Source of the DNA: Evansella sp. LMS18
Lineage (GTDB): Bacteria; Bacillota; Bacilli; Bacillales; Salisediminibacteriaceae
Assembly: GCF_024362785.1 (NCBI RefSeq)
Contig: NZ_CP093301.1
Span: 3,534,001 to 3,598,000, forward strand
Direction of reading: 5' to 3'
Length of the DNA: 64,000 nt
In this document: piece after piece, positions 8,562-16,300 of the stretch
Position numbering within the stretch: the first letter of the stretch is position 1
How the letters are laid out: the number at the start of each line of letters is the position of its first letter
Position numbers and translations under genes: made by a program
The notes under the pieces: model-generated
The model's database searches: none
Seen by the model: only the letters and a program-made list of their open reading frames with translations
Told to the model about the DNA's origin: nothing

Positions 8562-9391
8562 TCCACTTCCATAATCATGTTTGGATCAAGGAAGGCTACT
8601 ACAAGGATAGCAACGACAAAGCAGTATATTGCGAAATAAACAAGCTTGCTCTTTTTCAGGAACTCAATGAGCCAGATAATTCCTATAATGGAGAAGATGA
8701 ATGTTACAATGAAAGATACGATCAGGTTTCCAATGCCGATATATTCAATAACTTCAGCAGAGATATCTCCGACTGCCAATACGGTGGAACCAAGGATTAC
8801 AGGGATTGAGAGCAGGAACGAATACCTTACTGCTGTTTCTCTGTTCAGACCGGCGAGAAGCGAGACAACAAGTGTTGCTCCGGATCTGGATATGCCTGGA
8901 ATAACAGCCAGTGTCTGGCCTAGGCCTACAAGAATGGAATCCCAGAAAGTCATCATCTTTTCCGTTTTATTGCCGTAACGGTGGAACCGTTCGATGAAGA
9001 TCAGAGCAAGTCCTGTAATCACGAGCGCACCGGCAATGAAGGGAGGCGTTTTTATCGAATCGGCTGCAAGATCAGACAGAACGACTCCTAACAGCCCGGT
9101 AATGAATGTGGCCACCAGTATGTACAGGCCGAAGAAAAACTGAGTTTTGTCTTCCTGTTCTCTTTTTGCTAAAAAGCGGAAAAAGCCTTTAATAACATTC
9201 CAGAGATCCTTCCAGAAATATAAAGTAACAGCGACTACGGAAGCCAGATGGAGAAAAATCTCAAAAGCAAGGCCTGGGAAAGTATAACCGAAAACAAGCT
9301 GTGTAATAACGATATGAGCCGTGCTGGATACAGGGAGAAATTCTGTCAGCCCCTGTACTATTCCAAAAATAATTGCTTCAAATAAACTCAA
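8558..9391 (-). CDS. uppP: Undecaprenyl-diphosphatase (BacA family)
   Basis: A membrane phosphatase that recycles undecaprenyl pyrophosphate for cell-wall synthesis and confers bacitracin tolerance. At 277 aa it is the usual length. The first signature EFLPVSSTAH (residues 17-26) and the second, PGISRSGATL (near 160), are both present and hold the catalytic Glu, Ser and Arg residues. Multiple transmembrane helices run throughout. The start codon is TTG at 9391, with GAAAGGAAG at good spacing; no ATG is suitably placed. It is monocistronic. Confidence 0.95.
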   Translation of the reverse strand: MSLFEAIIFGIVQGLTEFLPVSSTAHIVITQLVFGYTFPGLAFEIFLHLASVVAVTLYFWKDLWNVIKGFFRFLAKREQEDKTQFFFGLYILVATFITGLLGVVLSDLAADSIKTPPFIAGALVITGLALIFIERFHRYGNKTEKMMTFWDSILVGLGQTLAVIPGISRSGATLVVSLLAGLNRETAVRYSFLLSIPVILGSTVLAVGDISAEVIEYIGIGNLIVSFIVTFIFSIIGIIWLIEFLKKSKLVYFAIYCFVVAILVVAFLDPNMIMEVE

Positions 9392-9653
9392 GAGGATCTT
9401 CCTTTCTTACTGATTAATGGTAACAATTATGATTTTCAAAACTACATTTTTTGCACAGCATACGAGCCTTTTTTATTTTAACAGATTTTACAGTGTCTGG
9501 TTGAAATATTTTCAGTAAAGCAAGTCCGGCGTGTTTTCTAATAAATATACATAGCTGGCAGAAAAGATGAACAGAATGTGAATTTTGCTGTAATTATTTT
9601 TGTAAACAATCAAAAACCTTTATACTGGAGGGGGAGCAGAAGGAGGTGCCTTT

Positions 9654-10271
9654 ATGACAAGCAGGAAACTAATCACAATATTTATATTAATTGCAGCTCT
9701 TGGCACAGGAGCCTATATTATAAACGACCACTCACAAAAACAGGCTGCAAATGAGCAGCGTCTTCAGGAATACTTGGAGAGCGGCGGAATAGATGAAAGA
9801 CAAAGTGAGCATGAAAGTACGGGGCCACAGGCCGGGGCGAAGGCTGTGGATTTCAGGCTTCCGGTTTTCGGTACGGATGATGAAAAGAGTTTATCAGACT
9901 TTCAGGGTGACTTTGTGATTATGAACTTCTGGGCATCCTGGTGTCCCCCATGCAGGGATGAAATGCCGGATTTTATCCAGTTCTCGGAGGATTATGAAAA
10001 TGAAGATGTTCAGGTGGTCGGTGTTAATATGACAACTACGGAGCGAAATGAAGAGTCAGTCGCCCAGTTCATCGAGGATTTTCCGATGCCTTTCCCAACA
10101 CTTATGGACCAGGATGGAGATGTGTATAACAGCTACCAGGTAATGGGGATACCGATTACTTATGTAATCGATCCTGAAGGTGAAATTATTATCAGGAGAC
10201 AGGGTTACGTTAATTACGAGATTCTGGAAGAATTCCTTGAAGAGGCGAGAGAGCAATATGAACAAAGCTAA
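9654..10271 (+). CDS. Membrane-anchored thioredoxin-like (TlpA/ResA family) protein
   Basis: The 205-aa protein has an N-terminal transmembrane anchor (about residues 5-24), then a TlpA/AhpC-TSA-type thioredoxin fold outside the membrane. The redox motif WCPPC (Cys97, Cys100) is in FWASWCPPCRDEMP, and the cis-proline is in MGIPITYVID. Such proteins reduce or isomerise disulfides in exported proteins, for example apocytochrome c or spore proteins (ResA, StoA, YneN). The context gives no partner. A very strong AAGGAGGTG site precedes the ATG. Confidence 0.88.
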   Translation: MTSRKLITIFILIAALGTGAYIINDHSQKQAANEQRLQEYLESGGIDERQSEHESTGPQAGAKAVDFRLPVFGTDDEKSLSDFQGDFVIMNFWASWCPPCRDEMPDFIQFSEDYENEDVQVVGVNMTTTERNEESVAQFIEDFPMPFPTLMDQDGDVYNSYQVMGIPITYVIDPEGEIIIRRQGYVNYEILEEFLEEAREQYEQS

Positions 10272-10291
10272 TCAGCAATGTTAATAAGTAG

Positions 10292-10336
10292 AGAGGGTGT
10301 CACCTAAAGCCAGGCTTTTGGGGACACCCTCTTTTA
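10292..10336. terminator. Bidirectional terminator between thioredoxin gene and yqkF
   Basis: AGAGGGTGTC (10292-10301) pairs with GACACCCTCT (10323-10332), with an inner AAAGCCAGGCTTT hairpin and a trailing TTTT. It is closely related to the terminator at 36307-36352. Confidence 0.85.
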
Positions 10337-10346
10337 ACTGTTAAAC

Positions 10347-11261
10347 TCAGTCCCTGTGATTTTCGTAAAAATCTTCTTTGGTAATTCTCTGCAGTTTTTC
10401 CCCAAGCTCTTCAGACAGGGGAGGAACCTCAGCAGAAGATATATTGTCTTTTACCTGGCTGAGTTTGCTTGCGCCGGGAATTGCCGCAGCTACAGCAGGC
10501 TGCCCTGCAACATATCGGAGGGCCATCTGCTGAAGGCTTATTCCATAAGACTCCGCTTCTTTTTTTAGATCGCTCAGAGTCTTTTTCAGTTCTTCGTTAC
10601 TGTAATTTAAGTATCCGTCCTCTTTTAAACGCTGTTCAAATTGATCAGTAAGCAGTCCTTTAGCAACCGGCCCCCGGGCAATTACAGAAATGTTACTTTC
10701 ATTTATCAGGCTGAACCACTCTTCCGGGCGGCGGTCCAGAAGACTGTACTGCATCATAATGCTGACGATATTGGATTTCTCGGCGTATGCTTTGATGACA
10801 TTAGGCCTGATTGAGGAAATTCCGTAATAACGGATATTGCCCTCTTTAACAAGATCTTCAAAGGCTTCAATCGTTTCGTCCACAGGATCTTCTATGGTGC
10901 CTCCGTGCAGCTGATATAAATCAATATAATCTGTATCCAGCCGTCTTAATGAATCTTTAACCGCGTTTTTCAAGTAATTCTTCGAGGGGTTCCAGCGCCA
11001 GCCATCAATTCCTTCCCCCCATTCGTTTCCCCCTTTTGTTGCAAGGATAATATCCTGGCGTTTTTCTTTAATGGCCTTGCCCACTGTTTCCTCATTCAGG
11101 CCGAAATCATACAAATCGGCTGTGTCAAAATAATTAATTCCCCCATCTATTGCTTCATGAATGATGCGCTCATCTTCTGTGTAATTGCCTGTTAAAGACA
11201 TACATCCAAATCCGATTTCTGATACGAAGAGCTCTGAATTGCCTAAACGGTTTTTCTTCAT
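10347..11261 (-). CDS. yqkF: Aldo/keto reductase YqkF
   Basis: An NADPH-dependent aldo/keto reductase of 304 aa, cytoplasmic, substrate unknown. The catalytic tetrad is visible: Asp in NYFDTAD, Tyr in LYDFG, Lys in LATKGG and His in LYQLHGG. Segments YYGISSIRPNVIK and VARGPVAKGLLT are almost identical to those I recall for B. subtilis YqkF, and the gene order (yqkF, mciZ, nudF) agrees. The frame begins with GTG at 11270, but GAGGTGG spans that codon and correctly positions the ATG at 11261. Confidence 0.93.
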   Translation of the reverse strand: MKKNRLGNSELFVSEIGFGCMSLTGNYTEDERIIHEAIDGGINYFDTADLYDFGLNEETVGKAIKEKRQDIILATKGGNEWGEGIDGWRWNPSKNYLKNAVKDSLRRLDTDYIDLYQLHGGTIEDPVDETIEAFEDLVKEGNIRYYGISSIRPNVIKAYAEKSNIVSIMMQYSLLDRRPEEWFSLINESNISVIARGPVAKGLLTDQFEQRLKEDGYLNYSNEELKKTLSDLKKEAESYGISLQQMALRYVAGQPAVAAAIPGASKLSQVKDNISSAEVPPLSEELGEKLQRITKEDFYENHRD

Positions 11262-11464
11262 TTTTTCCACCTCGTTTATTTATTTTTCATTTCTTCGTTT
11301 ACATACGGTTACCCTTAAATTAAATGGTACCAACATGCAGCTTATCCTTCAAATGCAGAGTATTTTCTTTTCTGTCCTGGAATACATTTCATAAAGTGAA
11401 ACTTAAAAGTGGGGAGCTTCCCCGCTGAATTTTAGCAAGAATTCGGTAAATGGAGGTGTTGTAA

Positions 11465-12565
11465 TTGCTTCTTGAGGAAAAAGTTCAGGTACTGGAAGTT
11501 ACTGAGGTTTCCGGGGAAATGCTGCGTCTGAGGACGAGTGGCGGTGCAGGGAGGGCAGTACTGTACCGGCGTTTATGCAGGGATGCGAAAGTGGGGGACT
11601 GGGTTATTGTCAATACAACTGCGGTTCGCCTGCATCTGGGTACCGGAGGGTGGGATATCGTCCGGATAGTTCTCCCTGATAATGACGATAACGAAACAAG
11701 TTTAAAGGAAAAGCCTGACGGCCATATTATGAAACTGCGTTACTTGGCAGATCAGCACAGTGTCCTCTCGCTGGAATCACCGGAAAGCGAGGAGCACTGC
11801 TTATTTAAAAAGCGGCTGAGTCTGAAAAACAAACATGTGCTTATTGGGGAATTGCACAGCATGCTGATCATTGCCTGGTTTTTATTATCGTCGAAAAAGT
11901 CTCTGGTGGCAGTTATCAGCGACGAAGCATCCCTTCCTTTGCCAGTGAGCAGGAATCTGGAATATCTTCATAATCAGCCAGGTTTTTATTCTCTTACATC
12001 GGGGCAGGCGTTCGGCGGAAAAGGAGAAGTTATCAATGTAGCGACTGGCCTCCAGTACGCTGCAGAGAAATTTCCTGATTCAGCAGTTATCGTGACACTC
12101 GGTCCTGGATCCGCCGGGACTGGGACGACTTATGGATACAGCGGGCTTGCTCAGGCAGGCTGGGCTAATCTTACAGGCTCTTTTGGGGGGACTCCTGTGT
12201 GGATACCAAGACTTTCGGAGGCAGACAAAAGAAAAAGGCATAAGGGCATCAGCCATCATACAGTAACTCCGCTGACAGAATTAACGTATGCGAAAAGCAT
12301 CCTGCCCCTGCCTTCAGGCACTTATTCTGATCCTTTGCTGCAAGATAGTGAAGAAAAAATCAGTATTTACCCGCATATCGAAATGAAGAAGATAGCCGAA
12401 GAGAAACTGTGGCCTGGACTGGAGGAGGTTCAAAAGATGTCGCCGTTTCCTCTTACTTCCATGGGACGGACGATGGACAAAGATCCCCTTTTTTTCCTGG
12501 GAGTTGCCGCTGCAGTCCATTGGTATCTGGAAGCAGAACTTCTGCACCATTCCGCTAATGTATGA
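11465..12565 (+). CDS. DUF3866 family protein
   Basis: A 366-aa protein of a conserved, uncharacterised family (DUF3866) found in Firmicutes and Actinobacteria. The N-terminal third looks like a small beta-barrel (the VGDWVIVNTTAVRLHLGTGG segment). The rest contains a glycine-rich stretch TLGPGSAGTGTTYGYSGL and a conserved KGISHHTVTPL motif. No signal peptide or membrane helix is evident. The start is TTG at 11465, supported by TGGAGGTG six bases upstream. The 3' end overlaps the mciZ gene on the opposite strand by about 136 bp. Confidence 0.8.
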   Translation: MLLEEKVQVLEVTEVSGEMLRLRTSGGAGRAVLYRRLCRDAKVGDWVIVNTTAVRLHLGTGGWDIVRIVLPDNDDNETSLKEKPDGHIMKLRYLADQHSVLSLESPESEEHCLFKKRLSLKNKHVLIGELHSMLIIAWFLLSSKKSLVAVISDEASLPLPVSRNLEYLHNQPGFYSLTSGQAFGGKGEVINVATGLQYAAEKFPDSAVIVTLGPGSAGTGTTYGYSGLAQAGWANLTGSFGGTPVWIPRLSEADKRKRHKGISHHTVTPLTELTYAKSILPLPSGTYSDPLLQDSEEKISIYPHIEMKKIAEEKLWPGLEEVQKMSPFPLTSMGRTMDKDPLFFLGVAAAVHWYLEAELLHHSANV

Positions 12566-12654
12566 TATTCCCGTGACTGCTGTTTGAGAAATTCCCTGAT
12601 TTCCCAAACTTTTCCGTAAAGAGTCATGCCATTTTTCCTGTAATAAACATGCAT
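12430..12654 (-). CDS. mciZ: MciZ-like inhibitor of FtsZ assembly, C-terminally extended
   Basis: A 74-aa product. Its first ~42 residues align along the whole of B. subtilis MciZ (40 aa): the motif GKVWEIREFLK corresponds to GKAWEIRAKLK, and the pattern LAEW at the end matches VKDW. MciZ is made in the mother cell during sporulation and caps FtsZ filaments. AGGAGG lies 7 bases from the ATG, and the location next to nudF is the same as in B. subtilis. The remaining ~32 residues run antisense through the end of the DUF3866 gene and have no counterpart in the 40-aa protein; they may be read-through sequence. Identification rests on recalled sequence similarity. Confidence 0.82.
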   Translation of the reverse strand: MHVYYRKNGMTLYGKVWEIREFLKQQSREYHTLAEWCRSSASRYQWTAAATPRKKRGSLSIVRPMEVRGNGDIF

Positions 12655-12742
12655 CGCCTTTCCTCCTCGTGAAAACGAATAGTAACTCTGGTATGCTAAT
12701 CAATATGATGTCAATGGCTGTATCAGAACTGGAGGGAATCTA

Positions 12743-13279
12743 ATGAAGAATTTTAATGAAAAAACCGTTAAGACGGAAGCTGTGTATAAAGGACGAATTA
12801 TTGACTTGAATGTTCATGATATTATTCTACCCAATGGTAAAAATAGTAAACGCGAAGTCGTTAACCATCCTGGCGCTGTAGGGGTGATCGCTGTTACTGA
12901 TGAAGGGAAACTGATTCTCGTCAATCAGTTCAGGAAGCCTCTCGAAAAGACTATCGCGGAAATTCCCGCAGGCAAGCTCGAAAAGAATGAGGATCCGTTA
13001 ATGTGCGCTAAGAGAGAGCTCGAAGAAGAAACTGGGGTTAAGGCGGAAAGCTGGACCGCTCTTGGTTCTTTTTATACTAGCCCGGGTTTTGCAGACGAAA
13101 AGATCTATCTTTATCTTGCTGAGAATTTAAAAGAAGGTACGAAAAATACAGATGAAGATGAATTTGTGGAAATGTTCGAAGTTACTCTAAGAGAGGCAGA
13201 AGAGTTAATGGAAAAAGAAATAATCCATGATGCAAAGACTGTATTCGCAGTCCAGTATTTGAAACTCAGGGACAAATAA
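12743..13279 (+). CDS. nudF: ADP-ribose pyrophosphatase (Nudix hydrolase)
   Basis: Hydrolyses ADP-ribose to AMP and ribose 5-phosphate. The Nudix box spans about residues 76-98, from GKLEKNEDP to the metal-binding REL-EEETGV core. The upstream VNQFRKPLEKTIAEIPAG segment is typical of ADP-ribose pyrophosphatases. The 178-aa length and the position beside yqkF/mciZ match B. subtilis NudF (YqkG). GGAGGGA precedes the ATG. Confidence 0.95.
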   Translation: MKNFNEKTVKTEAVYKGRIIDLNVHDIILPNGKNSKREVVNHPGAVGVIAVTDEGKLILVNQFRKPLEKTIAEIPAGKLEKNEDPLMCAKRELEEETGVKAESWTALGSFYTSPGFADEKIYLYLAENLKEGTKNTDEDEFVEMFEVTLREAEELMEKEIIHDAKTVFAVQYLKLRDK

Positions 13280-13321
13280 CTCATGCTCCCCGATTAAATC
13301 ATTGAAATAAAGGTGGGCAAA

Positions 13322-14521
13322 ATGGCAGTAAATAAGCTCAACAACTATTATATGGACTTACATATTCATATTGGTGCTGCCAAAAGCGGCCGCCCGGTAA
13401 AAATTACCGCCTCAAGAAAGCTGACATTGGAAGCTGTTCTTGAGGAAGCTTCTTTCAGAAAAGGGCTGGACATCATCGGTGTTATTGATGCCCAGTCTCC
13501 AGAAGTTCTGGAGGAACTGGAGGAGCTTATAGATCATGGAAAAGCTGTTCCGCTGAAAGGGGGAGGCATCCGCTACGAAGACAAGGTTACCCTTATCCTT
13601 GGGTCCGAGCTGGAAGTATATGACCTGTCCTGCCAGGGGCCAGTCCATCTTCTCTGTTATTTTCCTGGATTAAAAGAAATGAGGCACTTTTCTTCCTGGT
13701 GCGGAGAACGAATGAAAAATATTCATCTCAGTTCCCAGCGAATTTATGCGCAGGCCCGGGAACTTCAGCAAAAAGTAAGAGAACTGAAGGGGTTATTTAT
13801 TCCTGCCCATATTTTCACACCATTTAAGAGCCTGTACGGAAAAGGTGTGAAAACCTCATTGACGGAGGTGCTCGATCCAGATGCAATAGACGCTGTAGAA
13901 CTGGGGCTGAGTTCTGACACCTATATGGCGGATCAGCTTCCTGAGCTCGCTGGATATCACTTTGTTACGAATTCGGATGCCCATTCTTCATCCAAGATAG
14001 CAAGGGAGCATCAAGTAGTAGAACTGGAGGCCCCGGACTTCTCGGAAATAGTGAAAATGTTTGCATCTGCCGGGGGAAGAAAAATCCTGAGAAACGTAGG
14101 ACTCCACCCGAAGCTCGGAAAATATTATCGGTCCTTTTGCCGTGCTTGCGAATCGCCTGCTGTAAACTGCCTCTGTACAGGACAAGGCCAGAGAGTGATG
14201 GGTGTTTCAGAACGAATAAGCGAGCTGGCTGAAAGGCAGCGCCATTTTCTGAAAGATACTTCAGAAGCATCTGGAATAAAGCCGGTGCGGCCGCCATATT
14301 TGCACCAGGTTCCTCTGGAATTTATTCCGGGGTGCGGTCCAAAAACCTTAAACCGCCTTCTGGACGTGTTCCAGACAGAGATGCGGGTTCTTCATGAAGC
14401 GAAGGATGAGGAGCTGAAGAGTGTTATACCTGATAAAGTGGCGGAAAAAATTATTCAGGCGCGAGCGGGAGCATTAACTTTAAAAGAAGGCGGGGGAGGA
14501 ATTTACGGGAAAATACAATAG
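13322..14521 (+). CDS. Endonuclease Q-like PHP-domain protein (TIGR00375, YqxK-like)
   Basis: A 399-aa protein with an N-terminal PHP metal-binding domain (DLHIHIG near the start; PAHIF and TNSDAHS further on), a zinc-ribbon-like Cys cluster (CRAC then CLC, near residues 275-285), and a C-terminal helix-hairpin-helix-like segment (IPGCGPKTLNRLL). This is the architecture of EndoQ, which nicks DNA 5' of deaminated bases, found in archaea and some Bacilli. The open frame reaches a GTG at 13313, but AAAGGTGG favours the ATG at 13322. It follows nudF closely and a terminator ends it. Confidence 0.85.
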   Translation: MAVNKLNNYYMDLHIHIGAAKSGRPVKITASRKLTLEAVLEEASFRKGLDIIGVIDAQSPEVLEELEELIDHGKAVPLKGGGIRYEDKVTLILGSELEVYDLSCQGPVHLLCYFPGLKEMRHFSSWCGERMKNIHLSSQRIYAQARELQQKVRELKGLFIPAHIFTPFKSLYGKGVKTSLTEVLDPDAIDAVELGLSSDTYMADQLPELAGYHFVTNSDAHSSSKIAREHQVVELEAPDFSEIVKMFASAGGRKILRNVGLHPKLGKYYRSFCRACESPAVNCLCTGQGQRVMGVSERISELAERQRHFLKDTSEASGIKPVRPPYLHQVPLEFIPGCGPKTLNRLLDVFQTEMRVLHEAKDEELKSVIPDKVAEKIIQARAGALTLKEGGGGIYGKIQ

Positions 14522-14565
14522 AAATACCCTTTCTAAGTGCAGGTGTATCTCTCTTCGCATAACAA

Positions 14566-14590
14566 GCCGGGACAGTTCCCGGCCTTTTTT
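14566..14590 (+). terminator. Terminator after the EndoQ-like gene
   Basis: GCCGGGA (14566-14572) pairs with TCCCGGC (14577-14583), loop of four, then CTTTTTT. Confidence 0.85.
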
Positions 14591-14609
14591 AAAGAGAATC
14601 TATCTGATT

Positions 14610-14639
14610 GTCATAGACTGCTTCATAGTTTCATAGGCT
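14610..14639 (+). promoter_or_regulatory. Candidate sigma-E promoter of spoIIM
   Basis: GTCATAG at 14610-14616 and CATAGGCT at 14632-14639, 15 bp apart, resemble sigma-E -35 and -10 elements and lie about 40 bp before spoIIM, a known sigma-E gene in B. subtilis. Confidence 0.5.
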
Positions 14640-14678
14640 TAAACAGGACGAGACTTCAGAAAGAAGAGAGGCGGAACT

Positions 14679-15320
14679 ATGAAGCGGGGAAGGACTGCTA
14701 AACTTGTATTAATCAGCCATATAGAGGAACACCGTTCCATTTATATGTTTTCTATTGTACTTTTATCCATGGGAGTCATTTTTGGGGCTGTAATCGTAAA
14801 CAGCCTTGGGCTGACACAGAAAAGTGAACTTTATAACTACCTGTCTCTTTTTTTCAGCCAGGTAGAAGTGGGGGAGTTTGCTGTCCCTGCTGAAATATTT
14901 TCAGGGACCTTTTCACATTACATTAAATACCTTGGATTAATGTGGGTGCTGGGGCTCTCAGTTATCGGCCTGCCAATTATATTTATCCTTTTATTCCTGA
15001 AAGGACTCGTAATAGGATTTACAGTCGGCTTTCTCGTTAATCAGATGGGATTTGACGGTTTTCTTCTTGCTTTTGCTGCAATCTTTCCGCAGAATCTTAT
15101 GCTGATTCCTGTTTTTATCACTGTCACTGTTTTTGCAGCTTCATTTTCAATAAAAGTATGGCGGCAGATAACCACCAAAAACCAGGAGCCAATATTCCGC
15201 CATTTTCTGATGTATACGATCTTCCTGGCAGCAACTGCTGCTGCCATTGCAGTCGTCTCCGCCTATGAAGCGTATTTGTCGCCTGCGATAATGAAGCTTG
15301 TTTTTGGCTGGATAAGTTAA
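14679..15320 (+). CDS. spoIIM: Stage II sporulation protein M
   Basis: A mother-cell membrane protein of 213 aa (B. subtilis 214) that forms the DMP complex with SpoIID and SpoIIP to remove septal peptidoglycan and drive forespore engulfment. About five hydrophobic helices are visible, including LLSMGVIFGAVIVNSLG near the N-terminus and FLLAFAAIFPQNLMLIPVFI-type segments in the middle, where the PQN motif is typical of the SpoIIM/DUF95 family. It lies just before fur, as in B. subtilis. Confidence 0.95.
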   Translation: MKRGRTAKLVLISHIEEHRSIYMFSIVLLSMGVIFGAVIVNSLGLTQKSELYNYLSLFFSQVEVGEFAVPAEIFSGTFSHYIKYLGLMWVLGLSVIGLPIIFILLFLKGLVIGFTVGFLVNQMGFDGFLLAFAAIFPQNLMLIPVFITVTVFAASFSIKVWRQITTKNQEPIFRHFLMYTIFLAATAAAIAVVSAYEAYLSPAIMKLVFGWIS

Positions 15321-15339
15321 AATAATATTATTTATTAAA

Positions 15340-15354
15340 TAATAATAATTATAA
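15340..15354. promoter_or_regulatory. PerR/Fur-type box upstream of fur
   Basis: TAATAATAATTATAA matches the PerR consensus TTATAATNATTATAA at all but one defined position. In B. subtilis, fur is itself repressed by PerR. Confidence 0.6.
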
Positions 15355-15362
15355 AATCAACT

Positions 15363-15377
15363 TTATAACGATTCTCA
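15363..15377. promoter_or_regulatory. Second Fur/PerR-like box overlapping the fur promoter
   Basis: TTATAACGATTCTCA matches the 7-1-7 Fur box TGATAATNATTATCA at about 11 of 14 defined positions and ends two bases before the fur -35. It could mediate autoregulation. Confidence 0.5.
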
Positions 15378-15378
15378 T

Positions 15379-15408
15379 TTGACACCCTTTTTTCTCAAAG
15401 AGTATAAT
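15379..15408 (+). promoter_or_regulatory. Sigma-A promoter of fur
   Basis: Perfect TTGACA at 15379-15384 and perfect TATAAT at 15403-15408 with an 18-bp spacer, 38 bp before the start codon. Confidence 0.85.
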
Positions 15409-15446
15409 ATAACTACCGATAGCTGGTGTTTATTGGGGGGGACGAT

Positions 15447-15881
15447 ATGGAGCAGAGAATCGAGAGAATAAAGAAGCAGCTGCACTCGCAAAGTTATAAG
15501 CTTACTCCGCAAAGAGAGGCGACTGTCAGAGTTTTGCTTGAACATGAAGAAGATCATTTAAGTGCGGAAGATGTTTACATGCTGGTAAAGGAAAAGTCAC
15601 CTGAAATCGGGCTTGCCACAGTTTACCGCACCCTTGAATTATTAACAGAACTAAAAGTAGTAGATAAAATAAATTTTGGTGATGGTGTTTCCAGGTACGA
15701 CCTTCGGAAAGAGGGGGCGGCGCACTTTCATCACCATTTAGTCTGTATTGAATGTGGTTCGGTGGATGAAATCCAGGAAGATTTACTGGAGGATGTAGAA
15801 AAAGTTGTGGAAAAAGAATGGAATTTCTATATTAAGGACCATCGGCTTACCTTTCATGGTATCTGCCACCGATGCAGGTAG
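15447..15881 (+). CDS. fur: Ferric uptake regulator
   Basis: A DNA-binding repressor of iron-uptake genes using Fe(II) as co-repressor, 144 aa. A winged helix occupies the N-terminal half (YKLTPQREATV, IGLATVYRTLELL). The metal sites are the His cluster in AHFHHHLVC and two structural Cys pairs, CIEC and CHRC. The genomic position between spoIIM and yqzK and the Cys pairs identify Fur rather than PerR or Zur. The frame opens at a GTG at 15426, but the GGGGGG run places the ATG at 15447. Two Fur/PerR-like boxes upstream suggest regulation by iron and peroxide. Confidence 0.95.
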   Translation: MEQRIERIKKQLHSQSYKLTPQREATVRVLLEHEEDHLSAEDVYMLVKEKSPEIGLATVYRTLELLTELKVVDKINFGDGVSRYDLRKEGAAHFHHHLVCIECGSVDEIQEDLLEDVEKVVEKEWNFYIKDHRLTFHGICHRCR

Positions 15882-15917
15882 CCATGCTGCTGGAACCGCA
15901 CATATAATAGCTTATTT

Positions 15918-15942
15918 CGCACGAGCCATCGTGCGTTTTTTT
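15918..15942 (+). terminator. Terminator of fur
   Basis: CGCACGA (15918-15924) pairs with TCGTGCG (15929-15935), loop GCCA, followed by seven T. Confidence 0.9.
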
Positions 15943-16048
15943 GTTTTTAAGAACTTATGTGAATTTAGCGGTGAAGCAAAGGTATATAAAAAGCCATTCC
16001 CGTCATATCCTGTATTAATTGCAGGTTATGAGAGGAAGATATGATATT

Positions 16049-16279
16049 ATGAAACATGTAAAAACTGTCTGGGAAGCAATTTTTGTATTTTTCTTGTTCA
16101 TGGGGTGCACGCTTGTTTTCTATTATGGTATTCTATGGGTGAGTGAGGAGTATAAAGACTATCATCGATACGGGGAGCCGGAAGGAAGAGCGGTTAAAGT
16201 GCTTCAGCAGGACAGCGGTGGTTTAATGAATGATAGTTCGGTCTGGCGCCTGAAATACTTTTTGAATCATGGAGAATAA
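16049..16279 (+). CDS. yqzK: YqzK-like small membrane protein (DUF4227)
   Basis: A 76-aa protein with one central transmembrane helix (about residues 9-30, FVFFLFMGCTLVFYYGILW) and a charged C-terminal tail ending FLNHGE. It belongs to the DUF4227 family and occupies the same site as B. subtilis yqzK, between fur and xerD. The function is unknown. A GAGGAAG site supports the ATG at 16049, with no good site for the ATG at 16028. xerD starts 21 bp downstream, so the two are probably co-transcribed. Confidence 0.85.
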   Translation: MKHVKTVWEAIFVFFLFMGCTLVFYYGILWVSEEYKDYHRYGEPEGRAVKVLQQDSGGLMNDSSVWRLKYFLNHGE

Positions 16280-16300
16280 CAGCGTAAAGGCGGAGATTAT

